Assembly (NCBI GenBank): GCA_015501585.1
Contig: JADNRY010000035.1
Location: forward strand, 310,001-374,000
Source: Rhodocollybia butyracea
Taxonomy: Eukaryota > Basidiomycota > Agaricomycetes > Agaricales > Omphalotaceae
Direction: 5' to 3'
Length of the DNA stretch: 64,000 bases
Shown: in pieces, positions 37,023-48,303 of the stretch
How the letters are laid out: each line of letters starts with the position of its first letter
Numbering within the stretch: position 1 is the stretch's first letter
Notes under the pieces: generated by a model
Told to the model about the DNA's origin: nothing
What the model saw: only the letters and a program-made list of their open reading frames with translations
The model's database searches: none
Translations under genes and position numbers: made by a program

Positions 37023-39928
37023 CTACCTAGAGATAAAAGGCCCATTTCCGACTGCAGGGCCCGGTGCAGATTCATCGTCATCCCAGGGACTAAAGTTGGG
37101 TTTGCGGACGCGAGGAAGAGACTGAAGCCAGGAAGGGATAGCCATGAGGTCACGCTGCGGCGGGTCAAATCGCGGAGTCGGTTGAGCAACTGTGGCGGCG
37201 TGAACATGAGAAGGTGAGGGCGGTATACTTCCAACATCACTCAGACTTGGAAGGCGCTCGAGACTGCCATTTGTAGAACCTCCAAGCGCACGCTGTAAAA
37301 CTTCCCGCTCTGCGGGTGAAGGGGCAAACGCACGAAGGAAGTTGCTGTCGGACACCGTGGTGGCCACACGTGTATGTCCTAGACCATTGGGATTCAGCGC
37401 ATCGTACACGGGAGTGTTCATGTTGGTCATCAGAGGCACAGAACTGACGGCGACAGGTTTAGATTGCGAATGAGTAAAGTCGAAAACTTTGGCGTCCGGA
37501 TTGAGTCCCTTCCTTGCCTTGTTCCTGGTGGAGAGCGAAAACCAGCGACGATTGTGAGTTTTGTCGGCGACCGCAGGTTCAGGATCAGCTGGGTATGGGG
37601 GATCAGAATTATTTCTCCTCAACGGGCTGTCCTTTGGCAAGATAAATCGATCATGTGTATGGGGCGCAAATATCCGCACTTCGAACGGGTCGTGTTCGCG
37701 ATCGGGTGACACCGTGGTTGGAGAGGTAACGTTATCATCTGACCTATGCAAGCTCTGCTGACTGGGGTGCTGCCGTTGCCTATTCTTCTCCCTCCAGTCT
37801 CGTTCTAAAATGACATCGCTGTCGGATTGGAAGGAGCGAGACACGCCATCAACATTATCCAAAGACGAAAAAAGCGATGAAGGAATCAGCGAAGAGCTTG
37901 TTGAAGGAGATAATACAACTGCAGGAGTGACAGGCGGTTCATCGGCAAATGGAGAGAATGTGAGAGTGCGTCCGCCATGGCCAACCATCGGCGGATCGAA
38001 ATAACCCTGAACTTGTGATGCAGGCATCGCGTTCGAGAGGAGTGAGCCTTCATGAAAGTTCGTTATCCTATCGAGGTTCAACTTGGAAGGACGAGCGAAC
38101 ATTTCCCCTCTAGAGTCCGACGGTACATCATCATTGGAGATCGAATCCGATAGTTCGGTGTAGCCTGATGTAGTGCGAGAGTGAGCCAGTGAAAGATCGG
38201 AAGGCCAAGCGTCGAAGACGGGAGAGGAGGGAGGGAAGATCTGTTCCTGTTTTTGGGCTTCAGCATGCTCACGCATTACCCGAGCCCGTTCCCTCTTCTC
38301 CGCAAGTTTTTCTTCCAGTTCTCGAGTGCGCAAGCTAAGGGCAGCAACCACATCTTCAGCAACCTTTATTTCCCGTTTCTTATGCTCCAATTCCGCAGCT
38401 AAAGCTAGTTCCGCATCCGAGTTGTTATCCTGGCTATGCGCCAGAAAAGCGGAGTCATCGGCAAGACGATTCTGCAACTGAACAATTTCCTTATCCAAAT
38501 GTTCTATTCGATGAGCAGCATCGTCACGGGCATTCTCTGCCACACGCAGTCTCTTTTCAGCATCGCGTTTCGTGCTTTCAGCAACCCGTTTCGAATCTTC
38601 CAAAGCCTTTGTACGAGTTTTAACGTCGTTTTTTGCCGCGTCCTCCTGCCGTTTTCGCTCGCGAAAAGTATCTAATTCCCCCTGCAGCAAAGCGTGCGAC
38701 TGAGATGCAGCTGACTGAGATTCATTCAATTGTGTGCGAAGTTCCACGACGGTAGTTTTAGAGATAGATATCTGTTGAAGCAGCTCGACCACTCGCGGTG
38801 ATTGTTCAAACGAAGCGGGCGATGTGGGCGTAGCTTTAGTGATCTGCTCATTGAGGTTGGGAGAAGAAGAAAGAGTGTGAGATGGCCCTTGTGGACTAGT
38901 AGGAGATTGAGGAGTCCGAGGCGCATGTAAAGGTAGTGAAGCAGATTTAGGCAAAGGCGGAGGAGTAGAACTACGGGGAGGCACAACCGTCCGCTGAGAT
39001 GACTTGTCGCGATTTCGTAATCTGGGCGGCGAGCCTCGAGAAAGACCATGAGGAGGAAGATGTCGAGTAGAGAACGGAAGACCTGGTAAAGCTGTTGTTC
39101 TAAGAAAACCTGGTTGGGAATAAGAAAAAGACTCACCATTAGACTCGTTCAATCTATCAAGAGTTTTCATGCCGAGGATTCCCGAGCTCCAGCTTTCTTC
39201 ATCGCCAGAACGGGCAATAACGTCCTGATACCAAGCTTCGAGTACGCCGCCTCTCCACCATTTTCCAAAAGCACCGATGAACCAAGAATCGGCGATGGTA
39301 CCGTCTCGCTGGTCTTGAAGCGTACGATCTGTTTTGGCGACAGGAATGATTGCAGCAATAGTAAATATTCCGAAACTATGAAACACATGTTTGGGTGTCC
39401 GTAGAGAAACCGAAGCACGGTTGGCAAAATGGAAAGGCGAGCGATTGTCAAAAGGCAAAGTGTGGCGAACATCGGCCGAACTGGCACGAAAAGACAGATG
39501 GCGGGCAGCGGCCTTTTCCTGCACAGCAGAGTCGTCGTCGATATTATCGTCGAGGCGACTGAGATGTTGGCGAAAAGAAAGCTCAGTCAGATATGCTCTG
39601 AAAGAGTTTTCGGATGGATTCGTAAGGTAAGCTGAAAGAACAAGTCAGGCGTGAAAGGAGAAAAGGAAAAAAAAAAGTTACCAAGTACAAAGAACACGAT
39701 ACAAAAAACGACAAGACAGAATATAGATTGTATATCCCCTTTGCCTAAGACTATACCAACGACCTCCGAGAAAGGTCTGCGGAGAGACATGAGTCCTAGG
39801 CCACCAAAAGAGATACTCATCATAAGAAAAAGAGAGTCCCTTCTTGGTGAATGTCGTGGGGAAATAGATTGGCCGGGGTTGGCACTGCCAGGTTGTAATT
39901 GAGCAGACAGTTTGTTACTGGTCCGCAC
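37023..39928 (-). CDS. Membrane-anchored coiled-coil protein of unknown function
   Basis: Two exons (39928-39682 and 39631-37023) join in frame to give 951 residues. The intron is GTAACT...TTTCAG. The N-terminus has one or two hydrophobic segments (SLFLMMSISFGGLGLMSL and FCLVVFCIVFFVLA), and a further hydrophobic stretch HSFGIFTIAAIIPVA lies near residue 150. A globular piece follows (SWFIGAFGKWWRGGVLEAW). Residues about 330-500 form a long coiled coil (VVELRTQLNESQSAAS; HRIEHLDKEIVQLQNRLAD; LRTRELEEKLAEKRERARV). The C-terminal 400 residues are low-complexity, Ser/Pro-rich. I recognise no named family. It may be an organelle or ER-anchored scaffold, which is speculation. The start is the only long-frame ATG upstream of the membrane segments. 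Confidence 0.8.
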
Positions 39929-40455
39929 ACAGCAGTATGAAATGAAAAAACCAGGATGGGAGGCGAGATGATAATCTCTCTGGGGCCAGTCACGCCTCGT
40001 TCGAGTTTGTGACCAAGTCGGTCACAGCCCTGATCAATTAATAAGTTGCGTAAGGGCTATGTTACAAGTAGCACTACTACCTAATTACGACGAAGGCAAC
40101 ACTTATTAATTTGTCGTAGATCCACACGACGTCTACATTATCCATATTATTATTAGAGGTTATACAATAATCTGGGGGCTGGGGTTCTCCGATCCTTCAT
40201 CGGCCGCACAGAACCGAGTCATATATCTTTCATCCTTCCATGTCACAAAGAGCAACGAGGCTCTGTCCTTTCATGTCAACATTTGTTCTGACGGATCCGG
40301 TCCTCCTGCCCGAGCCAATCAATCCATCTGATATGATAGATTTACAAACGAGTGGCACTGGCTGCCGCACATTAGCTCGTCCGTGCAGTGCTTTTACCAT
40401 TCTGAGCTGCTGATTGAAGGTTCGGTGCCGCCGAGCACAATATACAATCGATTCT
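39929..40455. other. Intergenic region
   Basis: These 527 bp hold the promoter of the TM/coiled-coil gene and the 3' flank of the Tpz1-like gene. A pair of similar short pieces rich in tacta/tagta lies at 40070-40150. No gene is supported. Confidence 0.4.
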
Positions 40456-43400
40456 TTATCGAGAGATCTGCCTAGCTCTTGCTCTCCCAATCTTCAGCGA
40501 AATCTCCGTTAATCGATCCCATGATATGAATGGTTTCTCTGCCGGAATGAGGTCAACCTCGGCCCCAAATCCTCCCAGTTTAAGCGAAATTGCGGCATCG
40601 ATACATCCCTGCTTGCCATCGGAATCTATTTGTATTCCGTTTGAAGCGCCCAGGTTGGGCGTGTTTGCTTTCTGTTTTTTCCTCGAGGCGTCAGGCTCGC
40701 TCTGATCAGTATGGGAACGTTTACTGGAAGGACGCGACTTTGAAGGGACCGGCGCAGTATCACTCTGTGTAGAACGCACAGGAGCTAACCGAGGCTCCAC
40801 ATGAGGACTCTGGTAAGTTGTTCCGTTAATCGCACCTATCTCCTCTCCAATCGTACTAGCAGGTTCCAAACCCTCTGCGCGCCTCTTGAGTCCAGTGCTT
40901 TTTCGGAGGAAGCTCGGTTTTATCCACGCCTGGGGATCGTGAGGAATAAACTCTTTCGAAGATTCCTTCGAAGAAATTGTCACCCGCGGCACTGAGGTCA
41001 CAATTGGGTCAACCGTTGACTGGTGCTCGCCGTCTCGATTTTGATTACCTGCTGATATTCGGAGGCTTTCATAGGCTCCCCGAGAAGTAGTAGTATGGAG
41101 AGGTACCCCACTAAACGCGTCATTGACCTTTCCATGAGAACCACCTTGGGCTTCCAGAGACGACCTGGCGATAACCTCATCGTCCTCCGTAGCACGAAGC
41201 TCTGGCCGAAATTCCCTCAGCTGACTCTCTTTAGATGGGTTTTGGACCTTATTTCCCAGAGGCTCCACTGCAGATACACGATGGTCTTCGATAGTCATAT
41301 CAACATCAACATCACTATCTGGCCTGAAAATAGCGAATCATGATCATCGTCATGGTCAGAACCGGTCCCGAGATTTTCAGTGTGCTGAGGCAGCACAAGA
41401 AGCAGTTCAGATTTCTTGCTATGAGTGTCTGTAGGCTGGGAATCAGACTCGGTAACCGAGTTGGATTGTCCCGAAGGCTGAGACTGCTGGGACTGGCGCT
41501 TGGATGATGCTTCTTGTTTCTGTCTTTGCCCAGGTTCCTGCCCTTGGGACTGGGACTGAGGTTGCTCCTGCGATTGAGAGCCATTTTGAGACTGAGAGTG
41601 CGTTCCCGATGTATCTGAGTCGGGTGCAAGTATCCTCGGAATAGTTTGAGAGGTCATAACTAGAGGAACGGGCTGATGAGGCCGAGGGACTCTTCGCTGT
41701 GGTACAGCAAATACAGCGGATGGGGCCGTTGCTGCACTGGCCACTTTATTTATCTTTGGATTCGTACGAGGGACAACAGATGACGATGATGGGCCTTGGC
41801 TGTCAATTATGCTCGGGGAGGGATTACGGTCCAGAGATGAATCTAGCTTCCGACGGGGTTGGGCGGGGGGCGGAGGGGAAAGTCGAAATTGAGAGCTTTC
41901 TGGAATGACTTGTAAAATAATGGAAGTGTCTGAGTATGGGCCTCTCTCCGGATAACGGAGTCGTGGAGGCGGCATAGCCATGACCCGCAAAGGAACCGGC
42001 GAGTCAACTTTAATGGGGGAATGCTTGTTTTTGACGGGTTCCGGAGTAAAATCAAGATCGAAGGAGATATTGGTAGTACCAAGCTCCTGAGAAGGAGGGG
42101 GATTAGTGCTCTGTGTGAGGGGAGGTGGACGGGGCTGAGCAGGAGGTGGAGGTTGAAGCACCCCGCGATCACGGATGAATGCAGGAGGAGCCATAGAATT
42201 TTTTCTTCGGGGCGCAGGCGTTGGGGTTAGAGGCAGACGTCTAGAAGATATCCTTCGTGGTGAGGAAGTCGGCGGCGAAGATATCCCGCTGTGTTCGATA
42301 CGGCCTTCTATCTCTTGCTCTCCATCGTCATCAGAGAACAAATCTTTTTCCTTCTCTTCTTTATTATCACCTGCAGTCAACACCTCTTCCATCTCCATCT
42401 CCATCTCCACCTCATCATCATCATCCCTAACGAACAGATCTTCCTCTTTCTCTCCTTCTTCCTCTTCAGTAATATCAGAACCTGGATCCCCTGGCGGACT
42501 ACCTCCTCTTACGCTGTCCGACCAATCTGTGATAAACTGTTCAGGACTCGAAGTCAGTGGTCGTGGTGAAGACCGCGCCGCTAATGAGGTTGAAGGGGTA
42601 TAAAACTGCTGGTTCAGCTTGGATTCCTGGGAATCGATCCCAGGGTTTCTGGGGTTCCGGGATGGCTGTGATTGATCTACAGTACGAAACCAACTGACAT
42701 TAATGCTTGTATTGGTCTGTGTAACTAGAAACCTACCTCTTGGTGCTGTCGACCTACTAGCGCCAGGAGCGCGAGAGATACGGGATGTCGAAGCCACGTC
42801 GGCATCGGTACCCCGCCGCGTATCATTTCGAGAGAATACGTCCATTCCGACAGCTGTACAGTTCAAATCAGCAACACATACAATGACAGCCAAATATATC
42901 GACGTACGAAAGCCAAGATCGTGCGAACGCTTCAGATCTTGACTTTGAAGAGGAGTTTCCAGATAAACTCCCTTAGGAGCTAGGTTAAATCAGCAACAGA
43001 TATCAGCGACGACCAAGGTACACCAACCCCAAAAACCAGGTTTTTCTTCCTCGATTTGACGATCGTCGCCTGGACCATCTACAAAGTAAGCCATATCACC
43101 AAGTCAACGATACTTAGTGTACATACCCGTCTCGATTATCCTACGATACTTCTCGTGAATCTCCGTCGATTCGACAATACGATAAACTCCGGCCTCGTAA
43201 TTCATTCATAAAAAACAAGTTACATCATGAAGAGACCCTGAGACTTACAGGGCTAAAACTGCGAACAAGTTCTCGTTTGTACGTGGCATCTGAAAGCGTT
43301 GTAGATTTAGCTTCTTCTCGCGCTTCTTCGTCTTTGTGGTCGGATTGGGAGTATTGTCACTGGGTTCGTCTTTGCGCTGAATTTGAAGGCCATACATACG

Positions 43401-44353
43401 TCAAAGATGGTGTTGGAGTAAAATCACCACGCACTTTAGTCTTCGTACTCCTGATTTGATAGGCTTGAGAGTGGGATGAGGGCCCTGCAATCGCGTCCAC
43501 TGGTCCTGGACTGGTGTGCCTAGTTTTCGTCGTCGTATCCTTATCACTTTCCAGCTGTTTGGCCTTCCCTTTCTTTGTCGCGTCTTTATCACCCTTGCTC
43601 GCCTTTCGTTCGTTCAGCCTTGCCTCCTTTTCCTGAGCACGTATTTTGAGAAAATTCCTAAGAGCAGACTCTATATGTAAATAGGAATACCAAACCCAAA
43701 CAAAAGAATAACAGTAAACATACGCTGAGCCACCAGGTTTCCTCAACTCTACAGCATAGTGTGCCAGTTCGTCCGTTGAATCGAAAGCTACTGGTTCTCC
43801 AATCTTGGGATCTCCAAATGAGCCAATAGCACTGAACTCTGTGCATTCAATGGCAAGGTAGGCATCTGAAGTGAGCTTGGAAACTGTATCAGCAGAGTTT
43901 GTGCGGTGAAGACGTTCAGGGATACGACAATGGATAAGGCGGAATTGGCTGATAGTTATTAAAGCTGTTTTCTCCGAGGTTAAATGTTTTTGTTTTTCTC
44001 TGGCCGTCAAGGATTTAGATGCAAGTGATTTGGAGAGGGTGTGCACCAACGTACTGTCGATATTTAGCAACTGAATCTGCACTGAATCGGACTGGAATAT
44101 GGTGGAATTTGTCGGAAATACGTGCCCAGATGACAGTATCTGGGCTGTCTGGATTTTGAGTCCCGTAGGTAAGAAACTAGGTAGGCAAACCGTGTTGGAA
44201 CAAATGAAGATTCTGATCCAAGAAACTTGCCTCGATAATCTGGACCTTTTTTGTCCCTTGGTGCCATTTCAGAGAAGATAAATCGACTCCGCTTGTTTCA
44301 GCAACTTGAGTGACATAGTTTTTGATCCACGGCTTGCGCAAGAACGTGGTCAT
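40456..44353 (-). CDS. Putative shelterin subunit, Tpz1/TPP1-like (OB fold plus long disordered tail)
   Basis: The start ATG at 44353 opens TFLRKPWIKNYVTQ, then KKVQIIEA. After an intron comes DTVIWARISDKFHHIPVRF, then TALITISQFRLIHCRIPER and AYLAIECTEFSAIGSFGDP. This order (PWI, VQIIE, a V/I-WARI-S-D strand, then a strand ending near GxP) resembles the OB fold of TPP1/Tpz1-type telomere proteins. Downstream exons give a disordered tail: PVGMDVFSRNDTRRGTD, an acidic stretch (EEEEGEKEEDLFVRDDDDE), and Pro- and Ser/Gln-rich repeats. The tail ends in a short ordered patch (FISWDRLTEISLKIGRA) at 40456. The splice joining exon 1 to DTVIW is ambiguous, with a weak donor. A base appears missing at 41321-41324, since SDVDVDMTIEDH continues in the next frame. 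The identification is tentative, but a telomere role would be testable. Confidence 0.55.
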
Positions 44354-44758
44354 CGTGGTCGTGGTCGTGGTTCGCGACGCGATTTCTGCTGAACACGTGA
44401 GACTGATTAACACAGCATTTTAACTGGATTTCTCCTCGTCGTACTGGTGGTTATATGAGCCTTTGCTAGCTAAGAGCGGTTCCGGGTCAATCTCAGTGGT
44501 TGAGCGCTGAGCTCAGTTGAGGTTGTATGCACCGCGGCTCTTGTCTAGTTTTTGACAGGCTATCTATCTATCCAATATCACTTTTGCTGTGGCACAAAGA
44601 GAACCATCTTTCGATGACAAATTTTTATAAGTTTACAAAGACGACTTATGAAAGCCAGTGGTTACATAAAATTTAAAAGAAACGACGACGATGATTCTTT
44701 CATCTTCACCAATACCCCACTGCAGTACGACCAGAAGAAAACGATAAATGTGACTTTT
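44354..44758. other. Intergenic region
   Basis: These 405 bp form the upstream region of the Tpz1-like gene and the 3' flank of the bZIP gene on the same strand. A (cgtggt)n-like run near 44345-44370 is partly coding. Nothing else was seen. Confidence 0.4.
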
Positions 44759-45465
44759 TTATTCCCTCTCTTCCTCCTTTTGCTCTCCGTTCTGGTCCGG
44801 CTTCTTGTCGTCTGCTGGCGCTACAGCGGAACCAGGCTGAGGCTGCATACCTGCGATGATTGCACCCGGTGGCAAATTCTGAAGATGCTGAGCAAGGTGA
44901 GCACGCAGAGCGGCGTTTTCAACTCGAAGCTGGTCTACAAGAGCTCGACATTCTTCCCAACGACGATTAGCTTCATCTGCTGAAGCTAATGCAGCATCCA
45001 AGAGCTGTGAACGTGATTCAAGAGCCTTGACATGCCTGTGGTGCGATGAACAAGAACAGCTTTGTTTCACAAGAAGAAACCAACTTACTGATCTCGCCGT
45101 TCTCTGAAAGCTCTCTGTGCCTTTCGATTTTGCTCTGCACGCTTGCTCTGGCTCAACGCTCTGCCTGCTGACTGTTGATTATTTGATTCTCCAGAGGGAA
45201 GAGCTGGCGGCATTCCGGCTGGAGTAAAATCGCCTGGCGGTGGCGGGTAAGCGAAACCAGGTGGAAACTGCATTAGTGCGTGAGGAGGAGGCAAGAGATG
45301 AGGAGGGGGCTGCTGCTGAGGGGCAAGTTGTTCTGCTGGAGGAGATTTACGTTTGCGTGAAGTGCGAGGAGCAGAGGCATTTGAAGGCTGACCTTCCTCC
45401 GTAGATGCGGGTGACGGTTGTTGCGAGGCCATCTGCGGCACATTGAACACTGGATGAGCGAGCAT
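44759..45465 (-). CDS. bZIP transcription factor, Yap/Pap1-like basic region
   Basis: Two exons (45465-45089 and 45035-44759) give 217 residues. The intron is GTAAGT...CACAG. The basic region SKRAEQNRKAQRAFRERR carries the N-x-x-A-Q-x-x-F-R signature of fungal Yap/Pap1-type factors. It is followed by heptads (HVKALESRSQLLDAAL, ECRALVDQLRVENAALRAHL) forming a leucine-zipper-like helix. The N-terminus is Pro/Gln-rich (QQQPPPHLLPPPHALMQ) and contains a basic patch, RTSRKRKSPP. The Cys-rich redox domains of Yap1 are absent, so it is not an obvious oxidative-stress Yap1 orthologue. An alternative start, MASQQPSP at 45432, would lose only 11 residues. Confidence 0.9.
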
Positions 45466-45786
45466 ATCTTTATTGGTCTTCGAGGATGGCTTATGGAAGC
45501 TGATGGTTATTAAGCAAGTTAAATCGGATCATATGCCTGACATAGACGCTCATGACACATCCGATATGACTCTACCAATTCTTGTCAAAGTCAAGACATT
45601 TATCTCCAGCGATTGCGACAGCTGTACTAGAGCACTATTTGTTCACTGAACTTGAGTCTAATCAGATTTACTGCAATTGATCCATGTAATGCTGTTGTAT
45701 ACAAGTGTATACATACGGCCATCGGCGCAATTTGCCGAAAAGTTCTCACCCCGCAATTGACATGTCCATTTTCTTTCCTGCAGGCC
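45466..45786. promoter_or_regulatory. Divergent promoter region, bZIP / phosphatase 2
   Basis: These 321 bp lie between two head-to-head genes. A tttctttcctgcag directly before the phosphatase ATG at 45787 looks like a splice acceptor, so the leader of that gene probably contains an intron. Confidence 0.45.
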
Positions 45787-47470
45787 ATGACTGTCGACTC
45801 CGCCATTGACCGTCCAGAGCCTCCTGTGCCTCATAAGCCATCGATTCGCAAACGACTCTTTTCTCATTCCAGTAAAAAGGGTCCTCGCACTTGGGAAAAG
45901 GCGGAAAAGCAGGATGTCGACTCTGGCAATCTGCAGTTAGGTACAACTTCGTCTCTTCTTCCGAGCTTATACTAATCATCAGCCTTTTAGAAACACGTCA
46001 AGGGCAGGGCCCAGAAATGCAGGCTTCAGGCTCTTCCTCTCTTCCAGAAGATACTGACAGAGAACAGGCATCTCTGAACACTACACTCAGTGGCAATCAC
46101 AACCTGCGGGTACCCTTTTATCGTCGCAGTAAAGCCAACAAGTCCACCAACTCGGATTTTGCTCTTTCATCTACAACTTCACATAGCAAAAGTTCGAATA
46201 CTTCCATTGAAAAGGCAAAGGCAAAAGCTGCTAGGCGTAGTACAAGACCTAGTGGCTCGTTTCTCTCTCGTGTTGTCTTCAAAGTCGTGCCCTGTGTCGG
46301 CTCCGGTGAGCCGGTGACGCCGACGTTGTCAAACGAGCAACAACCGCCGAGTATCGTTGTTATTGATGAGATGACAGAAGTTAAGGCGCCTAACGTCAAG
46401 CCGGCAGATGACAATCTAGCTTCACAGTCAATGCTTCCACCGCCCTCTTCTCCATCAAATTCACCCTTGTCCACAGATTCTGAAATCATTGTTGTCCCTC
46501 CACCTTCAACCCAGCTTTTACCAGAGGACGAGGGGGACGTGACCTCGTCCGCAGTTCAACCACCAGGCTCCACTGGTGAACCTCTTGTTCGCAAGATCAC
46601 GCGAGATTCAGATTCAGACTCGGACGGAACACACTTCACAGACGATCAAGAAGGCACAGAGTTGCACCAAACTTTCTTGGATGAACAGGCAGAAGAAGAG
46701 CGGCTAATACGAAACGGTGGCTCAGGTATCCCAATCGGTCCTGCAAGTGTAACTTCATTGAACGAAATGAATTAATAAACTTATATTACTTTACAGGACG
46801 GCATCCCTACTCCTTTACTACCACCAATCGCCCCAGAACATGCCGGCAGAAAATGCCTTGTCCTCGATCTTGACGAAACTTTGGTTCACAGCTCTTTCAG
46901 GCCCATACCCCATCCAGACTTTATCGTCCCAGTCGAAATCGAATCCCACTGGCATCATTTCCATGTCCTCAAGCGACCCGGCGTGGACTTGTTTTTGAAG
47001 GAAATGGGTGAGATCTACGAGGTTGTGGTCTTTACCGCTAGTCTAAGCAAGGTGAGTTTAACGCCACACGCAGTTTTGGGTCCCCCGAATCTCATTGACT
47101 GATCTAGTACGCTGATCCGGTTCTGGACCAACTCGATATATCAAAAGTAGTCGCCCATAGGCTATTCAGAGAAAGCTGTTTTAGTCATAAAGGGAACTAT
47201 GTCAAGGTTCGCAACTGTCCTTGTCCATTGAACGCTTTCGTAACTGACAATATGCATACATAGGATTTGTCTCAACTTGGCAGGCCCATAGCAGATACTA
47301 TTATCCTTGACAACTCTCCCGCATCATACATATTCCATCCCACCAACGCAGTCCCAGTTTCGTCCTGGTTCAATGATCCACACGACGCAGAATTACCGGA
47401 TCTGATTCCCTTTCTCGCTGATATGACCGGTGTGGAGGATGTGCGCGCTATCCTTGATACTGCACGGTAA
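45787..47470 (+). CDS. SCP/Psr1-type CTD-like phosphatase, paralogue 2
   Basis: Five exons (45787-45940, 45991-46742, 46797-47051, 47108-47206, 47264-47470) give 488 residues. The N-terminal region is Ser/Lys-rich, then Pro/Ser-rich, and ends [11 protein letters not shown]. The catalytic domain has [29 protein letters not shown] and [20 protein letters not shown]. It is very close to paralogue 1 (34508-36284). The last two exons are exactly the same length in both genes (99 and 207 nt). Two introns present in paralogue 1 (after HSSFK and inside VVKRPG) are absent here. The intron after IPIGP begins GCAAGT, whereas paralogue 1 has GTATGT at the same place. Like Psr1/SCP, it should dephosphorylate phospho-Ser/Thr. 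The start at 45787 is preferred because a likely acceptor (tttcctgcag) ends just before it. Confidence 0.93.
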
Positions 47471-48303
47471 TCTGTCAATATCAAAACACGGGTTTCGTAG
47501 AGGTATCAAAATCTGACGAACGACATTTGTTGTCGCTACGCTGCGATCATAGTCGTTCTCCTCCCGTCATCACCCATCCACCATCGCGCAGTGTTGGTTC
47601 GTGATCCATCGGTCAATCAGCATGATCCTTCGGTGTTACTTGCCCTTTCACCGGCTGATGCATACCATCTTCTGCTATACCCTCTTCCTTCACATCCCCT
47701 TGTGGCAGAGACCTGTCATCCCAATCCATATCCTGTCCCTTCCGTTGCTTTTTGCACTTGTCGCTCTGTCGCTCTGCTTTGCCTCGCTGTCCTTGCTTTT
47801 TTGACGATGATGATGTTTCAAGGCCGCATTCTGTGCATGTATTCGACCTCACTCTCCCTCACTCTTTTTTCTGTCTACGGCTTTCTTGACTTTTCATTGC
47901 GTTCATTTTGAGATCATTTACTTTGTCTTCTATTGGGACGGAAAAATCTTTGGATCTGGATCTGCATTCACTCTCGGATTTATATACATAGTGTTACTTG
48001 ACCTGCGTCTATCTTTTCTCTCTATTCACCTTATCTCTCTGCATCTTTACTATCATTCCTCTTTTCGTGGCATCTTTTGCTCTATTTATCTTGTACATTA
48101 CTTTAGTGGGTTTATCCTTGCCTTTTTTTTGCAGGCGAGAAGTCAATCTTACGAATCTTACGAGCACCACACCCAGTAGGAAAGCGCATCTTTGTGATGA
48201 AGCTCAGCTGTTCAGCTGCGGGAATTCTTATTAAACGGCAGTGCGGTAAAACTTCGAGTATATAAAAGGTACTAATGTGTTCTTATGTTGCAAACTCGTC
48301 GAA
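47471..48303. other. Intergenic region
   Basis: This 833-bp T-rich spacer lies between phosphatase 2 and the P450. Short ORFs here are T-rich by-products. A clear TATA box lies at its right end (48259-48269). Confidence 0.5.
48259..48269 (+). promoter_or_regulatory. TATA box of the P450 gene
   Basis: The sequence tatataaaagg lies 35 bp before the P450 ATG at 48304. It is a strong consensus match. The short distance implies a very short 5' UTR, or transcription starting close to the ATG. Confidence 0.6.

Noticed and set aside
37464..38004. Plus-strand ORFs opposite the TM/coiled-coil gene
   Set aside because: They are shadows of a 2.6-kb open minus-strand exon with consistent codon pattern.
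41530..41620. Gln/Ser repeat in the Tpz1-like tail as a separate tandem repeat or CRISPR-like array
   Set aside because: The repeat units are irregular codon-level low complexity (SQSQ), not direct DNA repeats with spacers.
42700..42760. GTAGGT...CAG intron in the Tpz1-like gene
   Set aside because: Removing it leads to an immediate stop, while reading through stays open for over 400 codons.
47590..48180. Several plus-strand ORFs rich in Phe/Leu/Ser
   Set aside because: They are by-products of T-rich 3' flanking DNA, with no conserved motif or splice structure.
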